This document shows positions 9,541 through 16,970 of a stretch of 64,000 nt of DNA, one piece after another. Numbering within the stretch: position 1 is the stretch's first letter; each line of letters opens with the position of its first letter. The position numbers and the translations under genes are program-made. The notes beneath the pieces are model-generated. The model did not search any database. It saw nothing but the letters and a program-made list of their open reading frames with translations, and was not told the origin of the DNA. Source of the DNA: Bacillus amyloliquefaciens DSM 7 = ATCC 23350 (lineage in GTDB: Bacteria > Bacillota > Bacilli > Bacillales > Bacillaceae); contig NC_014551.1 in assembly GCF_000196735.1 (NCBI RefSeq), positions 810,501 through 874,500 on the forward strand, written 5' to 3'.

Positions 9541-12138
9541 ATGGACAAAAAATTAGTTTATTTCCAACACATGAGTGAAGATTCAAAATACTATATAGAG
9601 AAAAGCCCAAATGCAGAGACTGATCCATATGAAGTACATAATATACCAAATTACTATACTGTTAGTACAGAATACAAATCACCATGGAAGTTTTATAATA
9701 ATCCAAATCATACCCTCAAAGAACAAGGCTGGAAAATACACGTAAGTGCAACAATGAATAATGCTCAGGATATATTAGAAGTTGTGAGTCAAATTATATT
9801 TAAACATCAGATACCATTTAAACATATTAAAGATAAACAATCTCTATTTAATATGAATTCGAAGCATGGTAATCGAACTTCATCTGGAAAATTTATCGCT
9901 ATCTATCCTTCCTCTAATAACATGTTCTTCAGGTTATTGAATGAACTTTATGAAGAATTAAAACATTATGAGAATGGACCATACATACTAAATGATAAAT
10001 CGTGGAAGGACAGCAATATATATTACCGATATGGTGCGTTTAAGAATATTTACAATGAAAGAGGAGAACTTTGTATTAAAGACGAAAATGGAAACCTAAT
10101 TCCGGATAATAGACAGCCGTATTATAAAATACCTGAATTCGTAAGTGATTTTGATCAGTATTTAGATTCCAAGAATAACTTATTAGATACTCAAGATGTA
10201 AGTAATTTTAATGATTATGAGTTCCAAGGAGTCCTTAGGTTTAATAATGGTGGCGGTATATATACTGGAATAAGGAAATTGGATGGGAAAAAAGTAGTAA
10301 TCAAAGAAGGAAGACCTAAAGTAGGGTTAGATGGTCAATTTAATGATGCGATTGATAGATTGAATATAGAATACGAAGCATTAAATAAACTTACAGATGT
10401 TGAAGGTGTTGTTAATGTACTTGATTACTTTAAAGCTTGGAAACATGTATTTTTAGTTGAAGAGTTTGTAGAAGGTGTAACTCTTCAAACCTGGTGTGCA
10501 ATCAATTATCCGTTCAACGTTGAAAATGATAAAAATGAATACATTAGTAAGGTGAAAAAAATAATTAATAGCTTGGTCAAAACAATTAAACTAGTGCATA
10601 GTAAAGATGTTGGTATGGGAGATTTACAACCCCAAAATATAATGATAACCCCCGAATCAAATGTTAAGATTATTGATTTTGAGGCTGCTAGTGCTCTCTC
10701 TGAAGAAAACGGAGCGTTGCAAACAATTGGCTACACAAATAAGAAAAATAAGAATCATAAAGAGCGTGATTGGTATGCACTAAAGAAAGTTTTAAGATTT
10801 TGTATTCTGCCAATAGGTCCGGTTGCTGATATAGAAGAAACCATTAAAAAGAAACATGATATGTGGATAGAGGACGAGTTTGGCAAAGATGTCTATCAAT
10901 ATGTTGTAAATACAGAAAATCTATGTGACAAATACTTATCTGACACCAAAGAAAAGATATTCAAGAATAGTTATGACAGTAAAATACAAAAAGAAATGGA
11001 CATGTCAAAAGTAATAAAAGGATTGAGAAACAGTATAGAGAGTAATATTTTGCCCAACAGCTCGCTAATTCATGGCGATGTACGGCAATTTGTAATGCCA
11101 TCTGGAAAGTTAAATGTACTAACTGGGGGAACTGGAGCTGCATTGGCATTGTACAGATCTGGAAACGTCAGCAAGGAAGTTTGGGATTGGATTGAAAATG
11201 TTTTACTTGAAAAATTGAATGTTCTTAATGATGATGTTGGGTTATTTACAGGACGAGCTGGTATCGCAGCAACATTGTATGAATTGGGATACATAGAGCA
11301 AGCTATGGACTTATTCAATAATCTGTCATATGAAGATATGAAAGATATTTCATTAAGGTCAGGATTGTCGGGAATAGGTCTTTCATTAATTAGCTTATAC
11401 ATGGAAGAAAATAATAATGATTTTTTGGTTACTTCTGAAAAAATTGCTGATCAGATAGAAAAAAGGATTATTGAAGATGATAAATTATCAGTGACTGATT
11501 TTGCAGCAGTACCTATAGGTTTGATTGATGGTTGGTCAGGAATATCTTTATTCTATGCGGCATTATATTCAGTTACTAAGAATGAAAAATATTATTTAAA
11601 ATCAAAAGAATATATTGAGCGAGATTTAAAACATTGTAAGGTAGATGAAGAGACGAATACTTTGCAAACATATGATGATCAAAACCCTCGATTATTACCC
11701 TATTTATCTGGGGGATCAATCGGAATAGGAATTGCTATTTGGTATTTAAATTATGTAAAAAATAATAATTTATTTAGAGAAGAATTAGAGCAAATAATCA
11801 ATTTAAATAAAGTAAGGATCGCATATAGCGGTGGATTGTTTGATGGGATCGGTAGTTTCTTGTTAATCCCGCCAATGACTAAGGAAAAAAATGAAATCAG
11901 TCAGCATATTGAGCTGGCATTGAGAAAACTAGAATTGTTTCTTATCCGCAAAGATGATCAAGTATTATTCCCTGGAAACTTCAGCTTTCGTTTAGCAGAT
12001 GATTACTACTCCGGAAGTGCTGGCATAATATTGGGCATAAACTCTATCCAGTTTTCAAATCCGTTATATTGGTTGCCAATAATAAAAATTGATAGTTTCT
12101 TAAGAAAGACAAAAAAAGAATTGTTATTAAACAATTAA
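9541..12138 (+). CDS. Class III lanthipeptide synthetase LanKC
   Basis: An 865-aa trifunctional enzyme that phosphorylates Ser/Thr of the precursor, eliminates phosphate and cyclises. The N-terminal ~200 residues are the lyase domain, ending in GPYILNDKSW and SNIYYRYGAF, typical of LanKC/LanL. The kinase domain has a Gly-rich loop (~235-243), Lys in VVIKE (~254), the catalytic loop GDLQPQN (~360, with Met-Gly before the Asp instead of His-Arg) and DFE in place of DFG (~379). The C-terminal ~370 residues show the LanC-like glycine repeats (TGRAGIA, SGLSGIG, DGWSGIS, SGGSIGIG, SGSAGI), but the positions of the Cys-Cys-His zinc ligands are not occupied. That separates class III from class IV. 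It lies 27 bp after the exporter and upstream of the precursors. Confidence 0.93.
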   Translation: MDKKLVYFQHMSEDSKYYIEKSPNAETDPYEVHNIPNYYTVSTEYKSPWKFYNNPNHTLKEQGWKIHVSATMNNAQDILEVVSQIIFKHQIPFKHIKDKQSLFNMNSKHGNRTSSGKFIAIYPSSNNMFFRLLNELYEELKHYENGPYILNDKSWKDSNIYYRYGAFKNIYNERGELCIKDENGNLIPDNRQPYYKIPEFVSDFDQYLDSKNNLLDTQDVSNFNDYEFQGVLRFNNGGGIYTGIRKLDGKKVVIKEGRPKVGLDGQFNDAIDRLNIEYEALNKLTDVEGVVNVLDYFKAWKHVFLVEEFVEGVTLQTWCAINYPFNVENDKNEYISKVKKIINSLVKTIKLVHSKDVGMGDLQPQNIMITPESNVKIIDFEAASALSEENGALQTIGYTNKKNKNHKERDWYALKKVLRFCILPIGPVADIEETIKKKHDMWIEDEFGKDVYQYVVNTENLCDKYLSDTKEKIFKNSYDSKIQKEMDMSKVIKGLRNSIESNILPNSSLIHGDVRQFVMPSGKLNVLTGGTGAALALYRSGNVSKEVWDWIENVLLEKLNVLNDDVGLFTGRAGIAATLYELGYIEQAMDLFNNLSYEDMKDISLRSGLSGIGLSLISLYMEENNNDFLVTSEKIADQIEKRIIEDDKLSVTDFAAVPIGLIDGWSGISLFYAALYSVTKNEKYYLKSKEYIERDLKHCKVDEETNTLQTYDDQNPRLLPYLSGGSIGIGIAIWYLNYVKNNNLFREELEQIINLNKVRIAYSGGLFDGIGSFLLIPPMTKEKNEISQHIELALRKLELFLIRKDDQVLFPGNFSFRLADDYYSGSAGIILGINSIQFSNPLYWLPIIKIDSFLRKTKKELLLNN

Positions 12139-12168
12139 AACTCTAACACTTATATTCGATGATAATCA

Positions 12169-12197
12169 TTGAAGATTAGAATTAAAGCAGTTAATAT
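12169..12197 (+). promoter_or_regulatory. Putative promoter of the precursor array
   Basis: TTGAAG (12169-12174), 17 bp, TAATAT (12192-12197), placed between the LanKC stop and the first precursor. It would let the small precursor genes be transcribed more strongly than the enzyme genes. Assigned by eye to sigma-A. Confidence 0.45.
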
Positions 12198-12229
12198 ACA
12201 GAACTTATGAAGGGAGGTGAGAAAAGAAA

Positions 12230-12349
12230 ATGAAAGAGGTGCTGGTACTTCAACAATTTGATGAAAAATCTGAAGTGGAGCCTACGGCATGGACTGTTAC
12301 TCTAACAACTATTTCAGTTACATTATCTACCCTTAGTAATCATTGCTAA
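12230..12349 (+). CDS. Class III lanthipeptide precursor 1 (LanA1)
   Basis: A 39-codon gene with a strong AGGGAGGTGA ribosome site 9 bp before the ATG. The leader begins MKEVLVLQQFDEKSEVE and contains the hydrophobic-L-Q motif (VLVLQQ) by which class III leaders are recognised. The core is TAWTVTLTT...STLSNHC. It has many Thr/Ser and a single Cys as its last residue, and it ends in the S-x2-S-x2-C pattern used for lanthionine/labionin rings. It is the most divergent core of the main array and shares Trp only with precursor 3. Core limits are inferred; leader cleavage is unknown. Confidence 0.85.
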   Translation: MKEVLVLQQFDEKSEVEPTAWTVTLTTISVTLSTLSNHC

Positions 12350-12400
12350 TGAGAGAGAAGGATAATCTAAGAAAGAGTACTTGAAAGGAGGTGAAACTAA

Positions 12401-12529
12401 ATGAAAGATGTATTGGAACTTCAACAACTGAATGAAGGAACTGAAGTAGAAGCTTCAAAAGGCAAAGGTGGCTTACTTACACTAATCACAACGATAGTTG
12501 GCTCATCTACTATTAGCAACAACTGTTAA
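12401..12529 (+). CDS. Class III lanthipeptide precursor 2 (LanA2)
   Basis: A 42-codon gene behind AAAGGAGGTGA. The leader starts MKDVLELQQLNEGTEVE; the core region runs ASKGKGGLLTLITTIVG and ends SSTISNNC. The last seven residues give S-x2-S-x2-C. The core is nearly identical to those of precursors 4, 5 and 6 (differences Ile/Val and Ser/Thr), so these four are recent duplicates. The gene lies 51 bp after precursor 1 and is probably cotranscribed with it. Confidence 0.85.
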   Translation: MKDVLELQQLNEGTEVEASKGKGGLLTLITTIVGSSTISNNC

Positions 12530-12555
12530 GATATTTAAGAGGAGTGGATGAACAA

Positions 12556-12675
12556 ATGAATGAAGTACTAGAGTTGCAACAATTGAGTAAAGGTTCAGAA
12601 GTAGAAACAGCTGGGTGGACACTTCTAACAACACTCATCGGTACATCTACTATTAGCAATAGCTGTAATAAATAA
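12556..12675 (+). CDS. Class III lanthipeptide precursor 3 (LanA3)
   Basis: A 39-codon gene. The ATG at 12556 follows AAGAGGAG; an earlier ATG at 12548 stops at once. The leader starts MNEVLELQQLSKGSEVE, the core is TAGWTLLTTLIGT, then STISNSC with two extra residues (NK) after the Cys. It is the intact parent of the two decayed copies at 12861 and 13137, which keep the AGW core but have lost the leader. Confidence 0.83.
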   Translation: MNEVLELQQLSKGSEVETAGWTLLTTLIGTSTISNSCNK

Positions 12676-12695
12676 TAAAAAGGAGGTGAAATTGA

Positions 12696-12827
12696 ATGAG
12701 AGATGTATTGGAACTTCAACAACTGAGTGAAGGAACTGAAGTAGAAGCTTCAAAAGGCAAAGGCGGCTTACTTACACTAATCACAACGGTAGTTGGCACA
12801 TCTACTATTAGCAACAACTGCGGATAA
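12696..12827 (+). CDS. Class III lanthipeptide precursor 4 (LanA4)
   Basis: A 43-codon gene behind AAAAGGAGGTGA. The leader starts MRDVLELQQLSEGTEVE; the core is ASKGKGGLLTLITTVVG, ending in TSTISNNC plus a terminal Gly. It is the first gene of the tandem repeat and differs from precursor 5 at Ser/Asn11 and in the extra C-terminal Gly. Confidence 0.83.
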   Translation: MRDVLELQQLSEGTEVEASKGKGGLLTLITTVVGTSTISNNCG

Positions 12828-12860
12828 AAGACCAAACATAACAAAAAAAGATTTTCTGCG

Positions 12861-12944
12861 AGTGCTGAAGTAGAAACAGCTGGGTGGGCACTTCTGACAA
12901 CGCTCATCGATACATCTACTAATAGCAATAGCTGTAATAAATAA
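12861..12944 (+). pseudogene. Leaderless degenerate copy of precursor 3 (psi-LanA3a)
   Basis: The frame SAEVETAGWALLTTLID...STNSNSCNK matches precursor 3 from residue 14 onward, but no start codon or ribosome site precedes it; the leader is replaced by the sequence AAAAAAAGATTTTCTGCG. The core also differs: Thr22 to Ala, Gly29 to Asp, and Ile33 to Asn inside the ring motif. It cannot be translated as a precursor. Confidence 0.75.
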
Positions 12945-12964
12945 TAAAAAGGAGGTGAAATTGA

Positions 12965-13093
12965 ATGAGAGATGTATTGGAACTTCAACAACTAAATGAA
13001 GGAACTGAAGTAGAAGCTTCAAAAGGCAAAGGCGGCTTACTTACACTAATCACAACGGTAGTTGGCACATCTACTATTAGCAACAACTGCTAA
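12965..13093 (+). CDS. Class III lanthipeptide precursor 5 (LanA5)
   Basis: A 42-codon gene behind AAAAGGAGGTGA, second copy in the tandem repeat. The leader starts MRDVLELQQLNEGTEVE; the core is ASKGKGGLLTLITTVVG, ending TSTISNNC with Cys as last residue. The core is identical to that of precursors 4 and 6 apart from their terminal Gly. Confidence 0.83.
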   Translation: MRDVLELQQLNEGTEVEASKGKGGLLTLITTVVGTSTISNNC

Positions 13094-13136
13094 TAAAAGA
13101 CCAAACATAACAAAAAAAGATTTTCTGCATATTTCT

Positions 13137-13221
13137 AGTGCTGAAGTAGAAACAGCTGGGTGGACACTTCTTGACAACACTCATCGATACATCTACTATT
13201 AGCAATAGTTGTAATAAATAA
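13137..13221 (+). pseudogene. Leaderless, frameshifted copy of precursor 3 (psi-LanA3b)
   Basis: Same relic as at 12861, with SAEVETAGWTLL at the start. One extra T in CTTCTTGACAACACTC shifts the frame in the middle of the core; the ring motif STISNSC is still readable in another frame. No start codon precedes it. Confidence 0.72.
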
Positions 13222-13241
13222 TAAAAAGGAGGTGAAATTGA

Positions 13242-13373
13242 ATGAGAGATGTATTGGAACTTCAACAACTGAATGAAGGAACTGAAGTAGAAGCTTCAAA
13301 AGGCAAAGGTGGCTTACTTACACTAATCACAACGGTAGTTGGCACATCTACTATTAGCAATAACTGCGGATAA
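13242..13373 (+). CDS. Class III lanthipeptide precursor 6 (LanA6)
   Basis: A 43-codon gene behind AAAAGGAGGTGA, third and last copy in the tandem repeat. The leader starts MRDVLELQQLNEGTEVE; the core ends TSTISNNC plus Gly. The leader is identical to precursor 5, and the core including the terminal Gly is the same as in precursor 4. Confidence 0.83.
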   Translation: MRDVLELQQLNEGTEVEASKGKGGLLTLITTVVGTSTISNNCG

Positions 13374-13428
13374 AAGACCAAACACACTAAAAAAGTACGC
13401 TTGGTCTTCATACATTATATGAAAGCCT

Positions 13429-13462
13429 AAACAGGAAAAGGACCCCAATCCTTTTCCTGTTT
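13429..13462 (+). terminator. Strong terminator after the main precursor array
   Basis: AAACAGGAAAAGGA and TCCTTTTCCTGTTT form a perfect 14-bp stem around a CCCCAA loop. It is placed 55 bp after precursor 6 and before precursor 7, so the last precursor is probably a separate or readthrough-dependent unit. Confidence 0.75.
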
Positions 13463-13627
13463 CTAAAAAAGGAATAAATTTAGTTTTCATATAAATTCTT
13501 TTCACTATCCCATACTTCTTATTTATTGTCAATGGAAAATGAATGAAGTGGGTGACTTAGTTCTTTATTTATATGTAAGACTAAATTCAAATGTTAAATT
13601 TATCAAATGAAGAATGGAGGATTAATT

Positions 13628-13771
13628 ATGAATAACGTATTAGCATTACAACAATTAAATAATAGTGCCGAGGTGGAACCGCAAGTGGGACCAACGATAA
13701 CAACTATTACAGTAATACCTACAATGGTTATATCCTTAATAAGTAATTATTGCGACAATCATGCTTCATAA
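13628..13771 (+). CDS. Class III lanthipeptide precursor 7, divergent core (LanA7)
   Basis: A 47-codon gene with a GGAGG site 7 bp before the ATG. The leader starts MNNVLALQQLNNSAEVE and keeps the L-x-LQQL motif, but the core is unlike the others: PQVGPTITTITVIPTMV, then ISLISNYC followed by five residues (DNHAS). The S-x2-S-x2-C ring pattern (SLISNYC) is preserved. It lies beyond the array terminator. It probably gives a second product; whether the tail after Cys stays in the product is unknown. Confidence 0.8.
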   Translation: MNNVLALQQLNNSAEVEPQVGPTITTITVIPTMVISLISNYCDNHAS

Positions 13772-13834
13772 TATAATGATTTTAGATTGACACTTGGCTA
13801 AAAAAGTATTGCAGAAAAGGAAACTGATAATTAA

Positions 13835-14119
13835 ATGGATAAAGTAAACAAAAAACGACCGTTATATAAAAGAAGTTGGTTTCAAACGGTTTTGGCATTT
13901 TTAGTTTCACAGCTTTATTTTAATTTTGTAGAATTAACGGGATGGGGTCCTAAGTATAGAGAAATGAATGGCTTCCCAGCAAACATAGTTGAACTGGATT
14001 TCTTTCAAAAATATCTTTCATTCTATGAAAATCCATGGTTTAATATTGTCACTGTTTTCTTAGGGGTTTTCACTGTTATACAAATAATCACCGGTATAAC
14101 AAAGGATATTCGAAATTAA
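13835..14119 (+). CDS. Small two-TM membrane protein, YfzA-like; immunity candidate
   Basis: 94 aa with a basic N-terminus (KKRPLYKRSW), one hydrophobic segment at about residues 17-35, a polar loop containing ELTGWGPKY, a second segment at about 70-88, and a charged end. Size and the ELTGW region resemble the YfzA-like family of unknown function (memory-based, unverified). It starts 63 bp after the last precursor on the same strand with a weak AAGGAA site. By position it could protect the producer; this is inference, and no canonical LanFEG or LanI gene is visible in the island. Confidence 0.6.
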   Translation: MDKVNKKRPLYKRSWFQTVLAFLVSQLYFNFVELTGWGPKYREMNGFPANIVELDFFQKYLSFYENPWFNIVTVFLGVFTVIQIITGITKDIRN

Positions 14120-14189
14120 AGCAATAACTTCTGATGCCTTATTTAATTATGAAAGAAAATGAACACTTTCTTATTAATCTTATGAATGA

Positions 14190-14215
14190 AGACTGCGACA
14201 CTTAGTCAGCAGTCT
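14190..14215 (+). terminator. Possible terminator after the small membrane protein
   Basis: AGACTGC and GCAGTCT arms (7 bp) flank a 12-base loop and are followed by ATTTTATT. Confidence 0.5.
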
Positions 14216-14906
14216 ATTTTATTGGCTCTGGATCAGGATTACCGAATCGAAACCATTGAAAGCCAATCGACCCTTAGTACATATACTGTATAGGCCAGAA
14301 AAAAGCAATCTTTGTCAGGTTGCCGCTTGTTCGTTGGTTATTTCTAAACCATAAGCCAAATCCCAAATGATCCAGATTGAAGTTCTTGAATTCTTTTAAG
14401 TTCGAGTTTATTTTCTCTTCCCATCTCATCTCATCCTCTTTACTCCATGTGATTCACAAGCGGCAAGTTAGGGCTTTTTCTTTTTACATTCTCTTGAGTA
14501 TCAGATATACTACCCCAAACTCAATTTGCTTAATCAAATAGCTCTTGAAATTAGTTTTTCCGCAAATGATATTGAGATACGGATATGGTGCAGTGTTAAA
14601 TATTTTCTCTTCGATAACAGGATAATTATTTTGAATTGGTAATAGGGAGAACTCATATGATATTCTATTTGGGTTGGAATACTTTTTATCCAAAAAGTTT
14701 AAAAGTAAGGCTGCTAAGAAAGAGGAAGATCAGCGCTAGTATTAATAAACCACAATATAAATAAAAAATACGTGTAGATAATCATCACACTTTTTTCGCT
14801 CTCGAACCTATTATAAGGTTAAGGAGTTGACTGTGTTTATAGTGACACTCTATTACATTAACTCAATGAAGGTGTTCTATTAGATCTGTTCTATTTCAGT
14901 TAGCTT

Positions 14907-14935
14907 TTTCACTTTTTAACTTGTAAAAAGTGAAA
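14907..14935. other. Perfect 11-bp inverted repeat upstream of dus1
   Basis: TTTCACTTTTT and AAAAAGTGAAA pair perfectly around AACTTGT. Being AT-rich and without a T-run after it, it could be an operator, a weak bidirectional terminator or an island-end relic. Confidence 0.4.
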
Positions 14936-15067
14936 TGTTCAAAATTTACTATCGTTTGATAAGAAATGCTTTCGCGTGCTATAAGTGTAAAAGGAAAGCA
15001 TGGTCAGTTTTTTAATTTTGGAATACATGATACAGCCGTAGTCTCTAATGAAAGGATATGAATTATT

Positions 15068-16051
15068 ATGATAGATAATTTCTGGCGTGAATTGCCACGG
15101 CCATTTTTTGTGCTGGCACCAATGGAAGATGTGACGGATGTTGTTTTCCGCCATGTCGTAAGTGAAGCAGGCAGGCCTGATGTGTTTTTTACTGAGTTTA
15201 CAAACTCAGAAAGCTATTGTCATCCGGATGGAAGGGATAGTGTCCGCGGCCGTTTGACTTTCACGGAGGATGAACAGCCGATGGTTGCCCACATATGGGG
15301 AGACAAGCCTGAAAACTTTCGTCAAATGAGCATTGGGATGGCGGAATTAGGGTTTAAAGGCCTGGATATCAATATGGGCTGTCCCGTACCTAATGTGGCG
15401 GGGAACGGAAAGGGAAGCGGCCTGATCTGCCGTCCTGAAGTTGCAGCCGAATTAATACAAGCAGCGAAAGCGGGAGGACTGCCGGTAAGTGTGAAGACCA
15501 GACTTGGCTACACGGATGTAGACGAATGGCGCGGCTGGCTGACACACGTATTGAAGCAGGATATTGCCAATCTTTCCATTCATCTTCGTACCAGAGCGGA
15601 AATGAGTAAAGTAGATGCGCATTGGGAGCTGATCCCGGAAATCAAGAACCTTCGTGACGAGATAGCGCCAGATACCCTTTTGACGATCAATGGGGACATT
15701 CCTGACCGGGAAACCGGCTTAAAACTTGCCGAACAATACGGTGTTGATGGGATTATGATCGGACGAGGTATTTTTACAAATCCATTCGCCTTTGAAAAGG
15801 AGCCGAGAGAGCATAGCAGTAAGGAATTGCTTGATCTTTTAAGGCTGCATCTGGATCTTCACGATAAATATTCAAAATTAGAAGCACGTCCATACAAACC
15901 TCTTCCTCGCTTTTTCAAGATTTATCTCCGCGGATTTCGAGGAGCAAGTGAATTAAGAAATCAATGCATGAACACAAAGTCAACAGATGAAGTGCGTGCA
16001 TTGCTCGATGACTTTGAGAGAAAGTATCTTGATGGGATGGAGCAGCAGTGA
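15068..16051 (+). CDS. dus1: tRNA-dihydrouridine synthase (YfjN)
   Basis: A 327-aa FMN-dependent reductase of uridines in the tRNA D-loop. The TIM-barrel shows the DUS signatures APMEDVTD near residue 18, [13 protein letters not shown] in the middle, KTRLGY and the phosphate-binding [13 protein letters not shown]. It is the orthologue of B. subtilis YfjN, which directly follows rlmCD there. The ATG is preceded by AAAGGA at 15050. Its GC-richer sequence marks the return to core genome. Confidence 0.92.
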   Translation: MIDNFWRELPRPFFVLAPMEDVTDVVFRHVVSEAGRPDVFFTEFTNSESYCHPDGRDSVRGRLTFTEDEQPMVAHIWGDKPENFRQMSIGMAELGFKGLDINMGCPVPNVAGNGKGSGLICRPEVAAELIQAAKAGGLPVSVKTRLGYTDVDEWRGWLTHVLKQDIANLSIHLRTRAEMSKVDAHWELIPEIKNLRDEIAPDTLLTINGDIPDRETGLKLAEQYGVDGIMIGRGIFTNPFAFEKEPREHSSKELLDLLRLHLDLHDKYSKLEARPYKPLPRFFKIYLRGFRGASELRNQCMNTKSTDEVRALLDDFERKYLDGMEQQ

Positions 16052-16070
16052 TATAAACAATTTCTCATTC

Positions 16071-16103
16071 GGCCCGGATTTCAATACGAATTCCGGGTCT
16101 TTT
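16071..16103 (+). terminator. Terminator of dus1
   Basis: CCCGGA and TCCGGG arms, extended by imperfect pairs, followed by TCTTTTT. Confidence 0.7.
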
Positions 16104-16203
16104 TGTGTGCAGCCTTTACCCCGCCTGCACCCTGATTATTAGTCATGCAGAAATAAGCGGATAGTGGTACATTGATATGAGAAACAACACAAGGGAGAGA
16201 AAC

Positions 16204-16656
16204 ATGAAACGACTATGCATCATCCCATGCGGCAAGAAAAAAATATGGGACATCCATCCGGATACAGGGCCGATAAGGGCGGAAGACGCTTATCTCAGCC
16301 CGTTTCATCAGGCGTGCGAGCGGTATGCGAAAGCATTTTTCGATGAGTGGGTGATTTTGTCGGCGAAGCATGGATTCCTTCGTCCTGATGATACCGTTCC
16401 CGAAAATTACGATGTTACTTTTGGAACAGGCCATCCGGAGATCATGACAGCGGAGGAGCTGCGCCGCCAATTTTATGAAAAGGGCTTTTCTAATACAAAA
16501 GAGCTTATCATGCTTGGCGGGAAAAAATACCGAAGCGTCCTAAACGCCGTCATCGGAGAACATCAGCATCTCAGCTGGCCTCTGTCCTCGTACAAAGGGA
16601 TTGGCTACATGCTTCAAGCGCTGAATCGGGCAGTTGAAGAAAAGCAAGAACTGTAG
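16204..16656 (+). CDS. yfjM: YfjM-like protein (DUF6884-type)
   Basis: A 150-aa protein of unknown function with a conserved N-terminal CGKKKIW motif and the sequence SAKHGFLRPDD around residue 57. These are typical of a small nucleotide-related family (DUF6884). The ATG at 16204 has GGGAGAG upstream; the frame is open to 16177. It sits between dus1 and the aco operon, where B. subtilis carries small yfj genes. The symbol is by recall and less certain than the family. Confidence 0.7.
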   Translation: MKRLCIIPCGKKKIWDIHPDTGPIRAEDAYLSPFHQACERYAKAFFDEWVILSAKHGFLRPDDTVPENYDVTFGTGHPEIMTAEELRRQFYEKGFSNTKELIMLGGKKYRSVLNAVIGEHQHLSWPLSSYKGIGYMLQALNRAVEEKQEL

Positions 16657-16870
16657 CACAGCAAATGCATACGCAAACGGCACGATAGACTGTATGCAGA
16701 AGGACGGGGGCGGCAGTTTCGGTTATGTCAAATATCAATTGATTTTCTTCTGAAAACAGCCATTCAGACAAAAGGTGCAGAAGAATGAAGCGATTAAAAC
16801 ATTTCCGAGGAAATAAATACGTCGATCATTGTCAAAGACCGGGTGATGTCCGGTCTTTTTGTGTGCCTTA
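16657..16870. other. Intergenic region with an orphan terminator
   Basis: No convincing gene. A strong terminator-like hairpin lies at 16834-16858 (AAAGACCGG, 7-base loop, CCGGTCTTT, T-run) about 180 bp after yfjM. It may end the yfjM transcript or insulate the aco promoter. Confidence 0.55.
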
Positions 16871-16874
16871 AAAC

Positions 16875-16928
16875 GAGACAGGTGGATCAGATCGAGACAA
16901 AATGAGACACCTGTCTCAAACTGTCTCA
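16875..16928 (+). promoter_or_regulatory. AcoR-type upstream activating sequence
   Basis: Five GAGACA/TGTCTC half-sites: 16875, 16894 and 16904 in direct orientation, then 16913 and 16923 inverted. The central pair forms the palindrome TGAGACacctGTCTCA (16903-16918). The cluster ends 43 bp before the -24 element, a normal distance for an enhancer of a sigma-54 activator. AcoR is encoded downstream. Confidence 0.7.
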
Positions 16929-16970
16929 CAGTGTAAAAACAAAACCATTGATTTTACGGGCTCAAAAAGC

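Larger units (their letters stand above)
12664..13385 (+). repeat. Tandem ~270-bp repeat of precursor plus decayed precursor
   Basis: Three direct repeats start at 12664, 12933 and 13210, each with the same TGTAATAAATAATAAAAAGG sequence. Units 1 (269 bp) and 2 (277 bp) contain a precursor of the SKGKGG type, then a spacer with GACCAAACATAACAAAAAAAG and a leaderless AGW-type copy. Unit 3 is partial and ends after its precursor in the GACCAAACAC spacer. The units are nearly identical, so the expansion is recent, probably by unequal recombination. Confidence 0.85.
14120..15067. other. AT-rich right edge of the island with small relic frames
   Basis: No convincing gene. Two short minus-strand frames are visible: 14274-14429 (51 codons, starts MRWEEKINSN, contains DHLGFGLWFRN; after its stop the same frame continues as GSIGFQWFRFGNPD, so it looks truncated by a nonsense change) and 14484-14693 (69 codons, Tyr/Asn-rich, start MDKKYSNPN). 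Neither has a recognisable family. They look like parts of broken accessory genes. The core genome resumes at dus1. Confidence 0.35.

Noticed and set aside
12230..12349. Class I/II lantibiotic or sactipeptide assignment of the small genes
   Set aside because: No LanB/LanC, LanM or radical-SAM gene is present; the LanKC and the L-x-LQ leader fit class III.
12664..13385. CRISPR-like periodic repeats
   Set aside because: Repeat units are about 270 bp and contain genes; there are no short repeats with unique spacers.
12513..13532. Several minus-strand open frames of 63-91 codons over the precursor array, with the repeated start MLKFQYISHSISPPFYYLLQ
   Set aside because: They are antisense shadows of the duplicated precursor genes; the similarity among them only reflects the tandem repeat, and none has a ribosome site.
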